In this document: positions 52,674 to 62,556 of the stretch, in pieces
Position numbering within the stretch: position 1 is the first letter of the stretch
Layout: every line of letters begins with the position of its first letter
NCBI GenBank assembly: GCA_041751095.1
Contig: JBGSYC010000097.1
Span: 41,013-105,012, forward strand
Length of the DNA: 64,000 nucleotides
Reading direction: 5' to 3'
Origin: JADCRZ01 sp041751095
GTDB lineage: Bacteria > Bacteroidota > Bacteroidia > Chitinophagales > Chitinophagaceae
The notes under the pieces: model-generated
The model's database searches: none
What the model was told of the DNA's origin: nothing
What the model saw: the letters and a program-made list of their open reading frames with translations, nothing else
Translations under genes and position numbers: made by a program

Positions 52674-54085
52674 TGCCGGTCAGGATCCGTATAACGCTGC
52701 TTTTTACTGCTTTGGTTTTTGTGATTTTGGGACTGGTATGTGTGTCAGCTTATTACTTTTTCAATAATTCGCGAATCAATGCGAATAAAACAAGACTTAC
52801 AAACCGGGCGATCACAGTGGGAAGATTACTTAGCCGCTCGGAGGTATTCCCGAACAAATTGATACAAAGGATCGACTCTGCAACTTCCATGGCTTATCTT
52901 AATAAAGTAATGCAGGCTTACAATGATAAGAACGAAAAAATATATCAATATACCAGTCTTACCGGAGATTCAATTTATATTGATGAGGAATTATTAAACA
53001 GATCAAGGCAGGAAGGCAATATCTACTTTACGAAAGGCATGAAAGAGGGTGTGGCGTACCATTATGCTGATAATGCCGTAAGCTTAGTTTTGATTGCTGC
53101 CGGCGAAGACGTGGAAGGCCGGCAGAATCTAAACAGGTTACTTAACATTCTGCTGCTAAGCTTTTCGGGTGGATTGGTCATAGCCTTTATGGGTGGTTAT
53201 TTCTTTTCAAAGGGGTTACTCCGGCCTGTTATAAAAATCGCCGATGAAGTCAATGACATATCTGCGCAAAATTTTTCACGCCGCATCCATACTGGCCGTG
53301 TCAAAGACGAATGGTACTATTTATCTGATACGGTAAACTCATTATTAAACCGCCTGCAGGAAAGCTTTGATCTGCAGAAGCGTTTTATCGCCCATGCTTC
53401 ACATGAATTATCAACGCCATTAACGTCAATATCCAGCCAGATAGAAGTGTCTCTTCAGCGGGGAAGGGCGGCAGAGGAATACCGTTTGGTAATGAAATCT
53501 ATACACCAGGACGTGTTGCACATGAGCAAACTGACACAGACCCTTTTGGAATTTGCAAAAGCTTCCGGGTCTCCGGGGGGATTGGAAATTGCATTGCTGA
53601 GGATTGACGAAGTATTGTTTCACCTGCCGTCTGCCGTGTCAAAAATAAATAAGTCTTATTCAGTATCTTTTGAATTTGAAGAATTGCCCGAAGAGCAAAA
53701 TAAATTACTCGTCTTTGGTAACCAGGAGCTGTTATTTACCGCAATAAAAAATATCGTTATCAATGGTTGCAAATATTCGAAAGACAAGAACGTGGTGGTG
53801 AAGCTGAGGATAGTGGATGAAGTGATAATCATCACCGTCCGTGATAAAGGAATAGGAATACCTGAGTCTGAGCTAACACATATCTTTCAGCCGTTTTACA
53901 GGGTTAATGACGACAGGATCAGGGAAGGCTTCGGCCTTGGATTATCACTTGCGTCGCGGATTATTAAACTCCATAAAGGACAAATAAAAGCGTCTTCAGT
54001 ATTAGGGAAGGGAAGCCTTTTTATTATTCATCTACCGGTTGCTAAAATCTCTAAGGTTGAAAGTAACGCCCCTCGCCAGTTTTAA
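52673..54085 (+). CDS. Sensor histidine kinase
   Basis: 470 residues. One membrane helix at about 8-30, a periplasmic sensor of roughly 110 residues, a second helix at about 158-178, a HAMP-like linker (RPVIKIADEVNDISAQNFSR), then the dimerisation domain with phospho-acceptor His244 in AHASHELSTPLTSI. HATPase_c motifs follow: IKNIVINGCKYSKDKNV (N box), RDKGIGIPESEL, FGLGLSLASRIIKLHKG. The S in HELSTPL is where most kinases have R. Pairs with the response regulator. Confidence 0.92.
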   Translation: MPVRIRITLLFTALVFVILGLVCVSAYYFFNNSRINANKTRLTNRAITVGRLLSRSEVFPNKLIQRIDSATSMAYLNKVMQAYNDKNEKIYQYTSLTGDSIYIDEELLNRSRQEGNIYFTKGMKEGVAYHYADNAVSLVLIAAGEDVEGRQNLNRLLNILLLSFSGGLVIAFMGGYFFSKGLLRPVIKIADEVNDISAQNFSRRIHTGRVKDEWYYLSDTVNSLLNRLQESFDLQKRFIAHASHELSTPLTSISSQIEVSLQRGRAAEEYRLVMKSIHQDVLHMSKLTQTLLEFAKASGSPGGLEIALLRIDEVLFHLPSAVSKINKSYSVSFEFEELPEEQNKLLVFGNQELLFTAIKNIVINGCKYSKDKNVVVKLRIVDEVIIITVRDKGIGIPESELTHIFQPFYRVNDDRIREGFGLGLSLASRIIKLHKGQIKASSVLGKGSLFIIHLPVAKISKVESNAPRQF

Positions 54086-54098
54086 TTTATGGCCCATC

Positions 54099-54227
54099 CT
54101 CGTGTTTATAGCAAAACATGCCCCAACGGTTCTGCTCCATTAGAACCAGGTGAAGTTTACGTGGCTCCTATGGAGCCGAAGAATTAATTACCAGCATTGC
54201 TATAAACACAAGGCTCCCGGCGGAGCC
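54099..54227. repeat. Nested REP-like palindrome cluster
   Basis: Outer arms CTCGTGTTTATAGCAA (54099-54114) and TTGCTATAAACACAAG (54197-54212) pair at 15 of 16 positions and enclose two hairpins: GGTTCT/AGAACC (54128-54133, 54142-54147) and GGCTCC/GGAGCC (54163-54168, 54172-54177). A third GGCTCC/GGAGCC hairpin overlaps the right arm's end (54212-54227). It is reminiscent of REP or miniature elements. Confidence 0.75.
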
Positions 54228-54263
54228 GGCCTTTTGTCGAGGAAGTCATTGCATAGTGATTGT

Positions 54264-54322
54264 CAACCTGATTACCTTATTGAAATAAATGCCGGCGGAG
54301 CTAAAATAAGGCAATCAGGTTG
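54264..54322. repeat. Inverted repeat, 17-bp arms
   Basis: CAACCTGATTACCTTAT (54264-54280) and ATAAGGCAATCAGGTTG (54306-54322) match at 16 of 17 positions around a 25-base loop. Close to the 3' ends of two convergent genes (kinase and TPR protein), so it could terminate either or be part of a mobile element. Confidence 0.7.
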
Positions 54323-54426
54323 GATTGATTTGGCAGGAACATTTTGTCTACCAAGGTTTGAAAATTTGCAATTCCCTCCCGGCCTTATGCTGCAAAAAGG
54401 TTCCGTGCTAACGAACAGAACAATCT

Positions 54427-56103
54427 CTATTTTTTCCTTTTCTTTTTCGCGGGTGATTTGCGTTTGGATGAGGTAGCCGATGTACTTGCTTCAGGTTTTG
54501 TCAGTATACTGATGTACTGTTTCGCACTTTCATTATCAGGATCGAGTTTTAATATGTTTTGTAGATAGGTAACGGCAGAATCCTTATCTTTTGCCACGTT
54601 GGCGTAGTAGCTTGCCAGGTAGCCATGAGCCTGGATGAGGGTTGACTTGTAGTCCTCCCTTTCGCCTGCTGCCCGGGCAAATGCAATCAGGTTTTTATAA
54701 GGTTCAATGGCAGTACCTTTTTCCATGCTGGTATCCTGGGCTCCGGATGCTCTTGCACACCACAGATAACCAAAAATCTCATCAGGGTATTTGCTGGCGT
54801 ATAAATCGCAGAATATACTGTCGGCAGACGAAAAGTTGCCGGCCTGGTAATGTGCATATCCCCAATCATACAAGTCCCTGTTTGAAGGATCTTTTGTGTG
54901 CTGATAAATTTTGCCTAACCAGTTCGCCTGCTCGTTGTAATTGGCTGCTTTTGCGGCTAAGGCAGCTGCATCTGACATGATTTTCAACTTGCCTTCCGCC
55001 GAGGTATCTAACTGGATAGCCTTTTCAAAGCTTGTAGCAGCTTCCTGCTCGTTCCCGGGGAATTTGCTTAAAAGCTTACCGCGGAACACAAAGTCCTGCG
55101 GAACGAAATTCTCCGTTTTCTGTTTTGCAAAATATTGGTCTAAATAGCTCTTTGCGCTTACTGAATCCTTTAATTCATCATAGCTGTAGGCAATAAGTTT
55201 GTAGAAACGCGGATCAGCCTTCTCCCCGTATTGGGTGATTTTTGCTTTGGCGGAGTCGATTGCCGTCTGGTAATCCCGTGAAGCATAAATAATGCTTGTT
55301 CTGTCGTATTCACTTGAAGGACTTTTATCAGAAACAGCGAGGTACTTGTTAAAATAGTCGCGCGCTTTATTGATATCCCGTTCAAACCAGTAAAAGAACA
55401 GCTCGTAAAAAGCCGGTGCGTATTGAGGATCAATCCGGATTGCTTCTTCAAAAGCAGGAAGGAAGAATTCCGGGTTATTCTGTGTAAGGTAAACCTTGCC
55501 TATATTGTACCGGGCTTCAGCTAAATTTGGATCCATAGACAGCGCCTGTTTAAATGCAGTCACAGCACCACCCCCGTTGATCAATTTGCGGTTGGCCTGA
55601 CCTATAAGCAGGTATGTTTCTGCATTCTTAAGATCTTTTCTCCTGCGTTTAGGAATATTGTTTAATTTTTCAATGGCATAATTTGCATCTCCATAAAGGG
55701 CATCCACATTAGCCCTGGCTACGGCATGAATTACCTCAACATCTCTTCCTTTGGTTAAGCTGATCGCGTTTTCAAAACGTTGACGTGCATCACTAAGTTT
55801 GTTTTCCATTAATTCAATGTGACCCATGCCGGCGAGGATCAAAGGTGGGTTACCATTTGAAGCAAGCGCTTTTTGATAAAGCGCTTTTGCAGCTAACGAG
55901 TCACCGTCCTGAATGAGTGTCTGGCCCAGCCAGTACACCGCTTCTATATTGTTTGGATTGGACGCCAGTACCTTTTCGAACTGATCTTTTGCACTCTGGT
56001 ACCTTTGATAGTAAAGGTGCTTTTTACCCTGGTCGACATTCTGGGCGCGCAAATAACCACTTGCACAAATCGCCAACAAACATAGTAGTGCTATTTTTCT
56101 CAT
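54427..56103 (-). CDS. Secreted TPR-repeat protein
   Basis: 558 residues with signal peptide (MRKIALLCLLAICASGYLRAQ). About a dozen TPR units, such as AKDQFEKVLASNPNNIEAVYW, AVTAFKQALSMDPNLAEARYN and AVTYLQNILKLDPDNESAKQ. The C-terminus is a very basic Lys/Ser tail (SKRKSPAKKKRKK). Related Bacteroidota periplasmic TPR proteins are common and poorly assigned. Probably a protein-interaction scaffold in the periplasm. Confidence 0.85.
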   Translation of the reverse strand: MRKIALLCLLAICASGYLRAQNVDQGKKHLYYQRYQSAKDQFEKVLASNPNNIEAVYWLGQTLIQDGDSLAAKALYQKALASNGNPPLILAGMGHIELMENKLSDARQRFENAISLTKGRDVEVIHAVARANVDALYGDANYAIEKLNNIPKRRRKDLKNAETYLLIGQANRKLINGGGAVTAFKQALSMDPNLAEARYNIGKVYLTQNNPEFFLPAFEEAIRIDPQYAPAFYELFFYWFERDINKARDYFNKYLAVSDKSPSSEYDRTSIIYASRDYQTAIDSAKAKITQYGEKADPRFYKLIAYSYDELKDSVSAKSYLDQYFAKQKTENFVPQDFVFRGKLLSKFPGNEQEAATSFEKAIQLDTSAEGKLKIMSDAAALAAKAANYNEQANWLGKIYQHTKDPSNRDLYDWGYAHYQAGNFSSADSIFCDLYASKYPDEIFGYLWCARASGAQDTSMEKGTAIEPYKNLIAFARAAGEREDYKSTLIQAHGYLASYYANVAKDKDSAVTYLQNILKLDPDNESAKQYISILTKPEASTSATSSKRKSPAKKKRKK

Positions 56104-56490
56104 AATTTATGATTAATGTTAAGTGAATAAGAATAATTAAGAATAATTATAACCATCCTGCTCAGGAATTAGGTCCTTATAAGCTGTTATTCAAGGTAGG
56201 CTTGCAGCTATATAACGGCATTAGAGTTACATTAGAAAAGTATTAGAATCCTATGCGCCCGGAAGTTTCTCCGCCGTGAACCTGAACGCGGATTATTCAG
56301 GGGCAATAAACTCTTGTCTTCAAATACCATTTCATCATCTGCGAAGAACCTATCTTCAGCTAATGGTTTCTTCTGAAAAGTTTTACTGTACGGAGTATGT
56401 GAAACGCATCAGAAACCGGGATAAAGGTATAAATAATTTTACAGCCGGATGGCATCGAAACCCCTGATTTAGTTTTCTGAATTTTGCAAT
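56104..56490. other. 387-base divergent spacer
   Basis: Between the TPR gene and the HAD gene. Only short chance frames. AATTTTGCAAT at 56477-56487, close to the HAD ATG, may be a -7-like sequence but is too near to be useful. Confidence 0.35.
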
Positions 56491-57201
56491 ATGAACATCT
56501 ATAACCTGGATCCGCTGAAACCTAAACTGGTTTTGCTGGATGTTTATCAAACCCTTCTGGACATGTCGGAAGTTGAAAGAAGAGTTAATGCGCTGATGTC
56601 TGACAAGAGAGGGTATAATGCCTGGTTTGAGCTGTTGATGCAGTATGGATTCGTGGAGGACTGCACTGTACCGTTTAGGGATTTTCAATCGATTGCCACT
56701 GAAACCATGCAGATGGCAGGAAAGTCCATGGGAAAAACAATAGACAGTATTGCGATCGATCCTATACTTGAAATGCTCAGGCACCTGCCTGTGCATGATG
56801 GCGTTCCCGAGGGATTATCAGCCTTGTACGCCAAAGGGTTCCGTACTGCCGCATTAACCAATTCGCCTCAGGAAATTGTGCTGAGCAGGATGGAACGTAC
56901 CGGTCTTATTTCTTATTTCGAACAGGTGCTTAGCGCAGAAAGCTTCGAAAAGTACAAGCCATGCGTAGAGGTTTACCATTGGGCGGCAGATGAGGTCAAA
57001 GTAAATACTTCAGATATTCTGCTGGTATCCTCACATTGGTGGGACATTGGAGGTGGAGCTAAGGCCGGAATGAAAACTGCTTATCTGGAAAATAACAAAC
57101 AATTGCAACCGCCTGCCGGTGTTAAGCCAAACATCACCTTCCGTAATCTTGTTGCCCTTGCGAACCAGTTAGCATCAGCAGCTACAGGCAAAGATGTATA
57201 A
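56491..57201 (+). CDS. HAD-superfamily hydrolase, type II haloacid dehalogenase-like
   Basis: 236 residues. Motif I LLDVYQTLLD with nucleophile Asp17 has Gln where L-2-haloacid dehalogenases have Gly in DxYGTL. Motif II is LTNSP (about 122-126). Lys156 in EKYKPCVEVY fits the conserved Lys. Motif III VSSHWWDIGGGAKAGM (Ser180-Ser-His-x-Trp-Asp185) resembles the dehalogenase SSNxWDxxGA. This group includes L-2-haloacid dehalogenases and related phosphatases; the activity cannot be fixed. Cytosolic, monocistronic. Confidence 0.85.
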   Translation: MNIYNLDPLKPKLVLLDVYQTLLDMSEVERRVNALMSDKRGYNAWFELLMQYGFVEDCTVPFRDFQSIATETMQMAGKSMGKTIDSIAIDPILEMLRHLPVHDGVPEGLSALYAKGFRTAALTNSPQEIVLSRMERTGLISYFEQVLSAESFEKYKPCVEVYHWAADEVKVNTSDILLVSSHWWDIGGGAKAGMKTAYLENNKQLQPPAGVKPNITFRNLVALANQLASAATGKDV

Positions 57202-57319
57202 TGATCCTTCGAAGGCTGCCGTGACGTGATGGGGTTGCAGAAGTTGACGCGGGTTCATAATAAACGAAGATACCGGACGCATCAGCTTATTGCTTCCACG
57301 CAAAGTAATGGTAACGTAT

Positions 57320-58684
57320 TTACCTGATCCCTAAATCAAGTTGGATCTGTTCCAATGTTCTTCCTTTTGTTTCCGGTATTGCTCTCCATATAAATATCAA
57401 TGCAAGAACCATCATCCCGCAGTAAAAAACAAAGGAGTAAAATCCGCCGTTGGAGCTCCCTTCCACGATAACAGGGAAGGTCCACGAGATAATGGCGGCC
57501 ATTATCCAATGGGTAAAGCTTCCTAATGAACCGCCTTGAGAACGTACTGAATTTGGAAAGATTTCTGATATAAAAACCCATATCACCGCACCTTGTGAAA
57601 AGGCGAAAAATGCAATGTATCCAAGCAGGTAGATCAATACATTTCTACCCATAGTTCCTCCCGGACTAAATGCGTGTGCAGTAAGGCCCAGGAAAAGAAT
57701 CAGCCCGAAAGTGCCAATGATTAACAATGTTTTCCGGCCGAATTTATCAATTACGGTCATGGCAAGTAAAGTAAACAGCAGGTTGGCGCCACCGATGTAA
57801 ACGGGCTGAAGGTAGGCCTCCGCCTTGCTGAAGCCCGCCATTTCAAAAATGCGCGGTGCATAATAAAGAATGGCATTTATACCGGATAGCTGGTTAAACA
57901 TCGCCAGAAGCACTGCATACATAATCGGTTTATTATACCTGCCATTAAAAAGGCTTTCTTTTGTGCCCTTTCTGGCTAATTCATGCTCCTCCCGGATCAG
58001 GGCGGTTGCATCCTGTTCACCTGTTCTTGCAAACACCTTTCTTGCTTCCTCATCACGGTTATTTAAAACCAGCCAGCGCGGGCTTTCCGGAATACCACGC
58101 AGCAGGATTACAAACAACAAAGCCGGAACAACCATAATGCCTAACATCCAGCGCCATCCTTCATCCCCCATATCTAAAAACAGAAAGTTGGTCAGGTACG
58201 CAATAAATATTCCTCCCACAATCATCAGTTGAAAGGAACCGGCAAGCCTGCCACGCTGGTGAGCGGGAGCTATTTCCGAAATGTACATAGGCCCTACAAC
58301 CGATGATGCTCCTACGGCTATGCCACCGATAAACCGGAACAGGACAAACAGTATCCAAATAGAAGTAGCAGCACAGCCAACAGCGGAAACAAGGTATAAA
58401 AGAGCAATGACCACCAGCACTTTTTTTCTGCCATACTTTTGTGCCGGTAGTCCGGCGATCAAAGAGCCCAAAACAGTACCAATCAAACTCGATGCAACCG
58501 TAAACCCCTGCCAGAAAGGTGTTAACTGCCATAATTGTTGAATGATCCTTTCAGCGCCGGAGATCACGGCTGTTTCAAATCCGAATAGAAAGCCACCTAA
58601 GGCTGCGATAAGTGATACACGGACAGCGTAACCGGAAGTAGGTTTATTGATGGTTTGTCCGGGAGTTTCAGCTGAAATGTGCAT
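57320..58684 (-). CDS. Sugar porter (MFS)
   Basis: 454 residues with 12 membrane helices. Sugar-porter signatures: GFLFGFETAVISGAE near residues 33-47, RAGxxxGRRK-like AGLPAQKYGRKKVLV, GRLAGSFQLMIVGG, PESPRWLVLNNRDEEA near residue 210 and PETKGRTLEQIQLDLG at the end. These proteins carry monosaccharides (xylose, glucose, galactose or inositol) with protons. Standalone gene. The substrate is not determined. Confidence 0.92.
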   Translation of the reverse strand: MHISAETPGQTINKPTSGYAVRVSLIAALGGFLFGFETAVISGAERIIQQLWQLTPFWQGFTVASSLIGTVLGSLIAGLPAQKYGRKKVLVVIALLYLVSAVGCAATSIWILFVLFRFIGGIAVGASSVVGPMYISEIAPAHQRGRLAGSFQLMIVGGIFIAYLTNFLFLDMGDEGWRWMLGIMVVPALLFVILLRGIPESPRWLVLNNRDEEARKVFARTGEQDATALIREEHELARKGTKESLFNGRYNKPIMYAVLLAMFNQLSGINAILYYAPRIFEMAGFSKAEAYLQPVYIGGANLLFTLLAMTVIDKFGRKTLLIIGTFGLILFLGLTAHAFSPGGTMGRNVLIYLLGYIAFFAFSQGAVIWVFISEIFPNSVRSQGGSLGSFTHWIMAAIISWTFPVIVEGSSNGGFYSFVFYCGMMVLALIFIWRAIPETKGRTLEQIQLDLGIR

Positions 58685-59379
58685 AATAGTATTGTTATTG
58701 TTTGTGGTGTTGATTCCTGCTGCAGGTAATTCTCAAAGCCTTTACATAGAATGCCTACGTTGTTTAACAAGTGTCATAACACCGATGAGTACCCTGCTTT
58801 GAACTGGCTTGTATTTATATTACCGGTTCGAAGATAATGAAGTTGCCGTATTAGAAATGACCCGGAGGGAATTATCAGTTGGTTGGAAACCACGGGTGCA
58901 CTTCGCGGGCCTGAACGCATCAGCGGTGATGTATCCATGTCATAGCAATTTATGAGAGGAGGGGATTTTATTAAATCAGTTGCAGGTACTCATACAAATA
59001 TAGTGAACAGGAAAATGTATCAGGATGGATAAAGGTTCAGGGGGACTTCTTTAGGTTATCGTTTCAAAGTGCAGGCTTCCACTATCCCGCAAGAACATGA
59101 TTTCATCCATTTCGGGGTATGTGTTGGCAATGTAAACTTAAATACGTGTTTGTATCTGGCTGTGCCAGGGCTGCCACAAGATAACCTGTTGAGCCGGGTT
59201 GTGCCAAATTCGTCAGATAAATTGAATACAGCGGCGGGATGTTGTGCGGCTCATAAGGTATGCTCCCTGCGCGTGGCGAACCTTATAGGTTTAGTGGTTT
59301 AAGGAGGAAGTTGCCGGAGTTCGAACCTAGAAGGTTTATGTTAACAAATGATTTCATTCAAAAACAGCGACCGTCTGCG
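58685..59379. other. Long intergenic region with palindromic motifs
   Basis: About 695 bases. It holds the AACCTTATAGGTT-type palindromes at 59278-59292 and 59323-59337 in its last part, and a 77-codon open frame (59069-59302) without supporting features. No RNA gene or recognisable decayed gene was found. Confidence 0.45.
59278..59337. repeat. Pair of GAACCTTATAGGTTT-like palindromes
   Basis: GAACCTTATAGGTTT (59278-59292) and GAACCTAGAAGGTTT (59323-59337) each have 5-6-bp self-complementary arms and lie 45 bases apart just after the T9SS protein stop on the minus strand. They match the motifs at 16264 and 47858. Confidence 0.5.
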
Positions 59380-62300
59380 TTACCTGTCTGCTTTTATCAG
59401 CTGTACAACTTTTGACGGCACACCGTTTATGTGCAGGGCAGCCATGTAAACTCCCGGTAACAATCTTTCTTTGCTTAGGTTAACCCTCACAGTTGTATTG
59501 CCGGAAGACATCTTACCTGCATGATAAAGGTGTACCAGTCTTCCCTTCATATCATATAATCCAACGTTGATTTCATTAGTACCTGCACTGTTGTTGAAAT
59601 CAATACTAAAAGTTTCGATGAAAGGATTGGGATAAATCTTCCTTATCACGGTATTATCCGTAACGGCCTTAACGGCAGACTTCTTGTTAACGCTGGTAGT
59701 TACAAAAGTATTTGCCTGTGAATCAGTGGCACCAGGGCCTTGGGTAAAGGCACTGTGGGGAATTCGCTCTCTCCCGAAACCTGGCCTTGTCCAGTAAACC
59801 TCCATCAATTCTCCACCATCCTTTTCAAAGAAGGTGATTGCTATAGGATATGAACCAGCAGAGGCATTGACGCTTCCGGTAGCGGAACGTTCTGCATGCA
59901 GGCCGTCATTATTCACCAGTGGGGTTGCCGATGGAGCGTAAAATGAATTGAAGTAAAGTTTGCTGCCATCATCGGACACAGTCTCGAATGTATATTCGCC
60001 TGCGGCCGGCAGCGTGATGTAACCCTCCCATACAAACGCGTAATGATCATTGGTCAGTCTCTCCGAAAGGCTCACATTAGGTGTTGAACCTCTTTTAACG
60101 GGGTGCAGCATATTGAAGTCGGGTAATTCATTCCAGGTGCCCTGATAGTGGCGATAATGAAGACCGCTGACAGGGTTTGGCGCAATACGTCTGAAGGCGC
60201 TGCCTGGGATAATCTGCCTTTGTATGTGTCCGGGTCTGGACCAGTAAACCTGCATTTTTTCATCCCCGTCCTTCTCAAAAAATGTGATTGATATCCGGTG
60301 CAAACCGGCTGTTGAAATATATACGGTTCCGGTTGCCGACCGCTCTGCATGCAGGCCATCGTTGATTACCAGCGCCGTAGCCCCAGGTGAATAAAATGAA
60401 TCGAAGTAAAGCTTGCTGCCATCATCGGATACCGTCTCGAATATGTATTCGCCTGCTTCAGGGATATCGATATAACCTTCCCATAAAAACGCGAAATTTT
60501 CGTTTCTCCCCGGCGTCCTCATCCCGAGGTCTACATTTGTGGTGATCCCGGTTTTGACTGGTGTAAGGGAAGTGAAATCAGGAAGCGCATCCCACGTGCC
60601 TTCATAATATTTATAATCAAGCCCGTTTGCTGCAGGTGGCACCGGATGGTTATCCGCAAATGCACTGTCTGGTACGCGCTGCCGTTCAAAACCAGGGCCG
60701 CTCCAGTAAAGTTCCATCATCTCACCGGCTTCTTTTTCAAAGAAGGATAACGCAATGGGGTACAAGCCGGCTTCGGTAATGTTAACCGTTCCTGTAGCCG
60801 ACCTGTTATAATGCAGGCCATCGTTATCTACGAGCGCTTCCGCATGATGATCATAAAAGGTATTGAAGTACAATTTACTTCCATCATCTGAAATGATTTC
60901 AAATGTATATGCGCCGGGTGACGGCATATTGATGTGCCCTTCCCACACAAATCCAAAATGATCATTTACACCTGCCGGCCTTACATTGATGTCAACGTTG
61001 ACAGCGTAACCTGTTTGAAGAGGGGTTAATTTTGTGAAGTCCGGAAGAACCGACCAAACGCCCTCGTAAAATTTATATTGCAAATTCAAGCCAGCTGATT
61101 TAGTGGTCACGTTTAGGGGTTCACTAAAAGCAGAAGTATTGCCCGAGGCATCACGTGCTTTAACGCTAAAAGAATATGTTGTACCGGGAACAAGACCGCT
61201 GACGGTTGTGTCTGAGTTGATGGTTGTAAATTGAAATATGCCATTTTTGTATACATCATAGCTCACCGCGACAGGGTCACCAACTGAATTATCCCAGTCC
61301 AGATTAACGTAGGTACTGCCGGTGTAAACGGCGTACAAATTTTTTGGGATTGCCGGAAAAAATATATCTGTTGCCTCTATTAATGATCCATACGGAGTAT
61401 TCCCTCTGGTCGCACTGAAGTCCAGGAGTTTTGCGTAAGCAGATGTTGTGGGTGAATATGAAAAAAGCACACCACCAGACTCACCGCCGCCGGCAGTTGT
61501 CATTCCATAAAACTTTCCATCAGAAACTTTCGTAAGGCTGCCTCTTGGATTCGCTCCATTTGTTTGATCAAAATCAAAAAGTTTCGTATACTCCGACGAC
61601 ACAGGAGAAAATCTGAAGATCACCCCTTTGCCGTTGATTCCACCATCTCTCGTCATTCCATAAAGTTCTCCGTCAGCATCCCTGGAAAGGTCACCAAATG
61701 GTAAGATTCCGCCAGGGCTGTTAAGGTCATATAACTTTGAAAAAGTGGAGGTAAGGGTAGAAAATGAAAAGATAACCCCTCCGTTATTACTCCCACCTGA
61801 GGAAGTCATTGCGTATAAATTGCCATTTGATCCCTCAACAAAACTGCCGAAAGGCATGTTGCCATCTGCGCTTGTAAAATCATAGCGTTTGGTGAAACTG
61901 CCGTTTGCCGGAGAGTAGGAAAAGATCACCCCTCCCCCGTTACTTCCACCGGCGCTTGTCATACCATATAAATTTCCATCGGAAGCTTTAAGCAGGCTTC
62001 CTCTTGGATTTGCACCATTGGTGTTATCGAAGTCATACAACTTTGTAAAAGCAGATGTCGCAAATGAATAGGAAAATAATACGCCGTTGTCGTGGCTTCC
62101 ACCGCGACTTGTCATGCCAAACAGTAATCCGTTTGAAGCTTCGACCAGGCTACCTGTTGGAGCTCCACCGGTGTTGGTAAGATCAAAATCATGCAACACG
62201 GCGTAATTTTGAGGAGACTGATTTTCAGATGTTGTCCGCAGATAAGAAAAAATGACACCATAGCTCCTGAGTCCACCAATCTCCGTCATTCCATATAATT

Positions 62301-62556
62301 TTCCATCGGAAGCCTGCAATAGTGAGCCTGACGGACGTATTCCCTGCGCCACACTTGGACGGCCGGTGCACCCGCCGCAAAAATTATTCTCCACCTTATA
62401 GGTAGAGGTAGAAAGTGAATAGGAAAATAAAGCTCCATTGCTGTAAAAGAACGGTGCAGTACCGGCTCCCTGCTGGGTAAGTCCATATAAGGTCTGTGCG
62501 TTATGGCTAAGAGAAAAGCATATCAGGATCAGAATGCTAACCAATAATTTTTTCAT
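59380..62556 (-). CDS. T9SS-secreted surface protein with GloVer-type repeats, fibronectin III and three PA14 domains
   Basis: 1058 residues. Signal peptide MKKLLVSILILICFSLSHNAQ. Residues about 60-400 hold some seven repeats of a 45-50-residue beta unit with LYGMTxxGGxxxxGVIFSY and YDFxxxNGxxPxGSLxxASDG (choice-of-anchor GloVer type). A fibronectin III-like domain follows (NLYAVYTGSTYVNLDWDNSV). Three PA14-like domains (about 493-645, 650-800, 805-955), each with FEIISDDGSKLYFN or a close variant, may bind glycans. The end (IRKIYPNPFIETFSIDF... RVNLSKERLLPGVYMAALHI) is a T9SS type A sorting domain. Likely surface-bound. Confidence 0.9.
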   Translation of the reverse strand: MKKLLVSILILICFSLSHNAQTLYGLTQQGAGTAPFFYSNGALFSYSLSTSTYKVENNFCGGCTGRPSVAQGIRPSGSLLQASDGKLYGMTEIGGLRSYGVIFSYLRTTSENQSPQNYAVLHDFDLTNTGGAPTGSLVEASNGLLFGMTSRGGSHDNGVLFSYSFATSAFTKLYDFDNTNGANPRGSLLKASDGNLYGMTSAGGSNGGGVIFSYSPANGSFTKRYDFTSADGNMPFGSFVEGSNGNLYAMTSSGGSNNGGVIFSFSTLTSTFSKLYDLNSPGGILPFGDLSRDADGELYGMTRDGGINGKGVIFRFSPVSSEYTKLFDFDQTNGANPRGSLTKVSDGKFYGMTTAGGGESGGVLFSYSPTTSAYAKLLDFSATRGNTPYGSLIEATDIFFPAIPKNLYAVYTGSTYVNLDWDNSVGDPVAVSYDVYKNGIFQFTTINSDTTVSGLVPGTTYSFSVKARDASGNTSAFSEPLNVTTKSAGLNLQYKFYEGVWSVLPDFTKLTPLQTGYAVNVDINVRPAGVNDHFGFVWEGHINMPSPGAYTFEIISDDGSKLYFNTFYDHHAEALVDNDGLHYNRSATGTVNITEAGLYPIALSFFEKEAGEMMELYWSGPGFERQRVPDSAFADNHPVPPAANGLDYKYYEGTWDALPDFTSLTPVKTGITTNVDLGMRTPGRNENFAFLWEGYIDIPEAGEYIFETVSDDGSKLYFDSFYSPGATALVINDGLHAERSATGTVYISTAGLHRISITFFEKDGDEKMQVYWSRPGHIQRQIIPGSAFRRIAPNPVSGLHYRHYQGTWNELPDFNMLHPVKRGSTPNVSLSERLTNDHYAFVWEGYITLPAAGEYTFETVSDDGSKLYFNSFYAPSATPLVNNDGLHAERSATGSVNASAGSYPIAITFFEKDGGELMEVYWTRPGFGRERIPHSAFTQGPGATDSQANTFVTTSVNKKSAVKAVTDNTVIRKIYPNPFIETFSIDFNNSAGTNEINVGLYDMKGRLVHLYHAGKMSSGNTTVRVNLSKERLLPGVYMAALHINGVPSKVVQLIKADR

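Noticed and set aside
59069..59302. 77-codon ORF in the 58.7-59.4 kb spacer
   Set aside because: Overlaps the palindromic motifs, has no start context or domain, and codon use looks random.
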